Assembly: GCA_958415625.1 (NCBI GenBank)
Contig: CATYZI010000032.1
Location: 1-24,114, forward strand
DNA length: 24,114 nucleotides
Direction: 5' to 3'
Origin: an uncultured Collinsella sp.
GTDB lineage: Bacteria; Actinomycetota; Coriobacteriia; Coriobacteriales; Coriobacteriaceae
This document shows, in pieces, positions 22,901 to 24,114 of this stretch (the stretch's first letter is position 1; every line of letters begins with the position of its first letter). The notes beneath the pieces are model-generated. The model saw only the letters and a list, made by a program, of their open reading frames with translations. It had not been told where the DNA came from and ran no database searches. Made by a program: the position numbers and the translations under genes.

Positions 22901-24114
22901 ATGTTCTGCTCGCAGTGTGGCGCCCCCATGGGCGATAACGACAAGTTCTGCGGCACGTGTGGTGCCCCCAATGCCGGTGCCGCAGCCTCTGCCCCTCAGG
23001 GTCAGCCTCAGCCTCAGCAGTTTGCCCCTCAACCGCCCGTGGCGAATGCGCCAAAGGGCTGTGTGGCTCAGGCGTTCCAAGATATGACCAAGACTCCGGG
23101 CGTGCTGCAGCGCGTGTGCCAGATTGCCTTTTTACCGGCGCTGATTTGTGTTGTGTCGGTACTCGTGCTGCTTATTCCCGTTATTGGCGGCATTGCAGCT
23201 GCCATCGGCTTTTTTGCAGCTTGCATTGCGAGCGTGTGTGGTTCCGGCTTTGGTATTGAGTGGGGTCGCGATCTGTCGCTCAAGGTTGATGACGGTATGG
23301 ATCGTCCACTCATGCGTTCCACGTCGTTTGGCCTCGGAGTCTTTTCGAGCGTTATCTCGGTCGTGCTCGAGGTTATCGCTGCCATTCCCGTTATCGGTGT
23401 AGTGCTTTCGCTGGTGGAGAGCGTGGTAATTGGCGCCGCGGGCTCGTATTCGTATTACGGCTCTTATGCACTCGAGGCAGCGCTGTTTGGCTCGCTTGGC
23501 CTGCTTGTCCTGGCTATGATTGCCACGGCGGTCTTGGGGGTCTTCTTTAAGATGTTCGCCGACATCGCCGTGATGCACTTTGCGGTGACCGGTCGCGTCG
23601 AGAGCGCGTTTTCGCTCGACAAGGTCTGGGCGGCGTTTAAGCACAACAAGACCAAGCTGTTCTGCGCTTCGTTCCTTCCCGAGTTTTTGACGGGTCTGGT
23701 CGCCAACGTTGTCACATGGATCCTGACGCTCGTCTTCGGCGCCATTGCCTCTGTCGGTATGTATAACTACTACTACCGTCCTTCGGCTATTGAGGCGCTT
23801 GTTACCGGCGGTGGCATCACGCTCGTATTGTTCTTGGTGCTGACGGCGTTTGTCACGGTATTCCTTACGGTCTTTGGCAAGATGCTCAAGCATCGTGCCG
23901 TTGGCTATTGGGTTGCGCGCTACGCAAGCGAGTGGGCCGACGAGGACAAGGACGACGTCCTGACTTTTGTGCTGCCGTTTGAGAAGAAGTCTGCTCCGGC
24001 TGGTTTTAGCGCCGACGCAGCGCCCGTATCCGATTCCGCTGCGGCGCCGGCGCCTGCGCCCGAGCCCGAGCCCGAGCCTGCGCCCAGCTCCGACGAGGAC
24101 CCGCAGGACGAGTA
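22901..24114 (+). CDS. Zinc-ribbon multi-pass membrane protein (DUF4013-like), cut at window edge
   Basis: At least 404 residues, open at the window end. An N-terminal zinc ribbon has C3-x2-C6 and C17-x2-C20. A Pro/Gln-rich linker follows (to about 45), then about six to eight membrane helices in two or three pairs (roughly 65-345), resembling DUF4013. The C-terminal tail is Ala/Pro/Glu-rich and acidic (PAPAPEPEPEPAPSS). The last two bases, TA, begin a codon that is either a stop or Tyr, so the gene may end at once. ATG at 22901 follows AAGGGA. Function unknown; zinc-ribbon membrane proteins of this kind are common in Actinobacteria and Firmicutes. Confidence 0.8.
   Translation, partial: MFCSQCGAPMGDNDKFCGTCGAPNAGAAASAPQGQPQPQQFAPQPPVANAPKGCVAQAFQDMTKTPGVLQRVCQIAFLPALICVVSVLVLLIPVIGGIAAAIGFFAACIASVCGSGFGIEWGRDLSLKVDDGMDRPLMRSTSFGLGVFSSVISVVLEVIAAIPVIGVVLSLVESVVIGAAGSYSYYGSYALEAALFGSLGLLVLAMIATAVLGVFFKMFADIAVMHFAVTGRVESAFSLDKVWAAFKHNKTKLFCASFLPEFLTGLVANVVTWILTLVFGAIASVGMYNYYYRPSAIEALVTGGGITLVLFLVLTAFVTVFLTVFGKMLKHRAVGYWVARYASEWADEDKDDVLTFVLPFEKKSAPAGFSADAAPVSDSAAAPAPAPEPEPEPAPSSDEDPQDE

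Overview
The window is GC-rich with closely packed genes. The gene set suggests a member of the Coriobacteriia, most like Collinsella: a single-chain 2-hydroxyacyl-CoA dehydratase activase/reductase protein, an AmaP-DUF2273-Asp23 envelope-stress operon, a DUF6020 membrane protein, an OPT transporter, a YebC regulator and a sortase-anchored surface protein in a high-GC context. This is inferred from family content; there is no rRNA or other marker in the window.

Left part (1-5751): a TetR-type regulator behind a palindrome-rich promoter is followed 11 bp later by a 1593-residue protein with two BadF/BcrA-type ATPase domains and DUF2229/HgdB-like iron-sulfur domains, ending in a clear terminator. 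Next (5752-6675) is a 482-bp gap holding a 131-bp inverted-repeat element and a short leader ORF coupled to a small membrane-anchored protein. On the minus strand follows a DUF389 membrane protein with an EF-hand-like loop. The plus strand then carries a 1151-residue surface protein: signal peptide, long Ala-rich coiled coils on both sides of a CAP domain, and an LAQTG sorting signal. Its gene has a run of nine G just after the signal peptide; one extra or one missing G leads to a stop within four codons, which fits an on/off phase switch.

Middle part (11746-16566): an OPT-family transporter (minus) is divergent from the pantothenate kinase gene coaX (plus), with a palindrome between the two putative -10 boxes. 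Then come dCMP deaminase, a NifU-type Fe-S scaffold domain protein and Lgt, the lipoprotein diacylglyceryl transferase.

Right part (16567-24114): a DUF6020 polytopic protein, YebC, the AmaP/DUF2273/Asp23 operon, a YitT-family protein and, at the edge, a zinc-ribbon multi-pass membrane protein. Four intergenic hairpins here share a 13-nt loop of the GGGGACAGGTT type while their stems differ by paired changes; two of them also share a conserved tail. This repeat family, the poly-G switch and the single-chain double-ATPase protein are the most interesting items.
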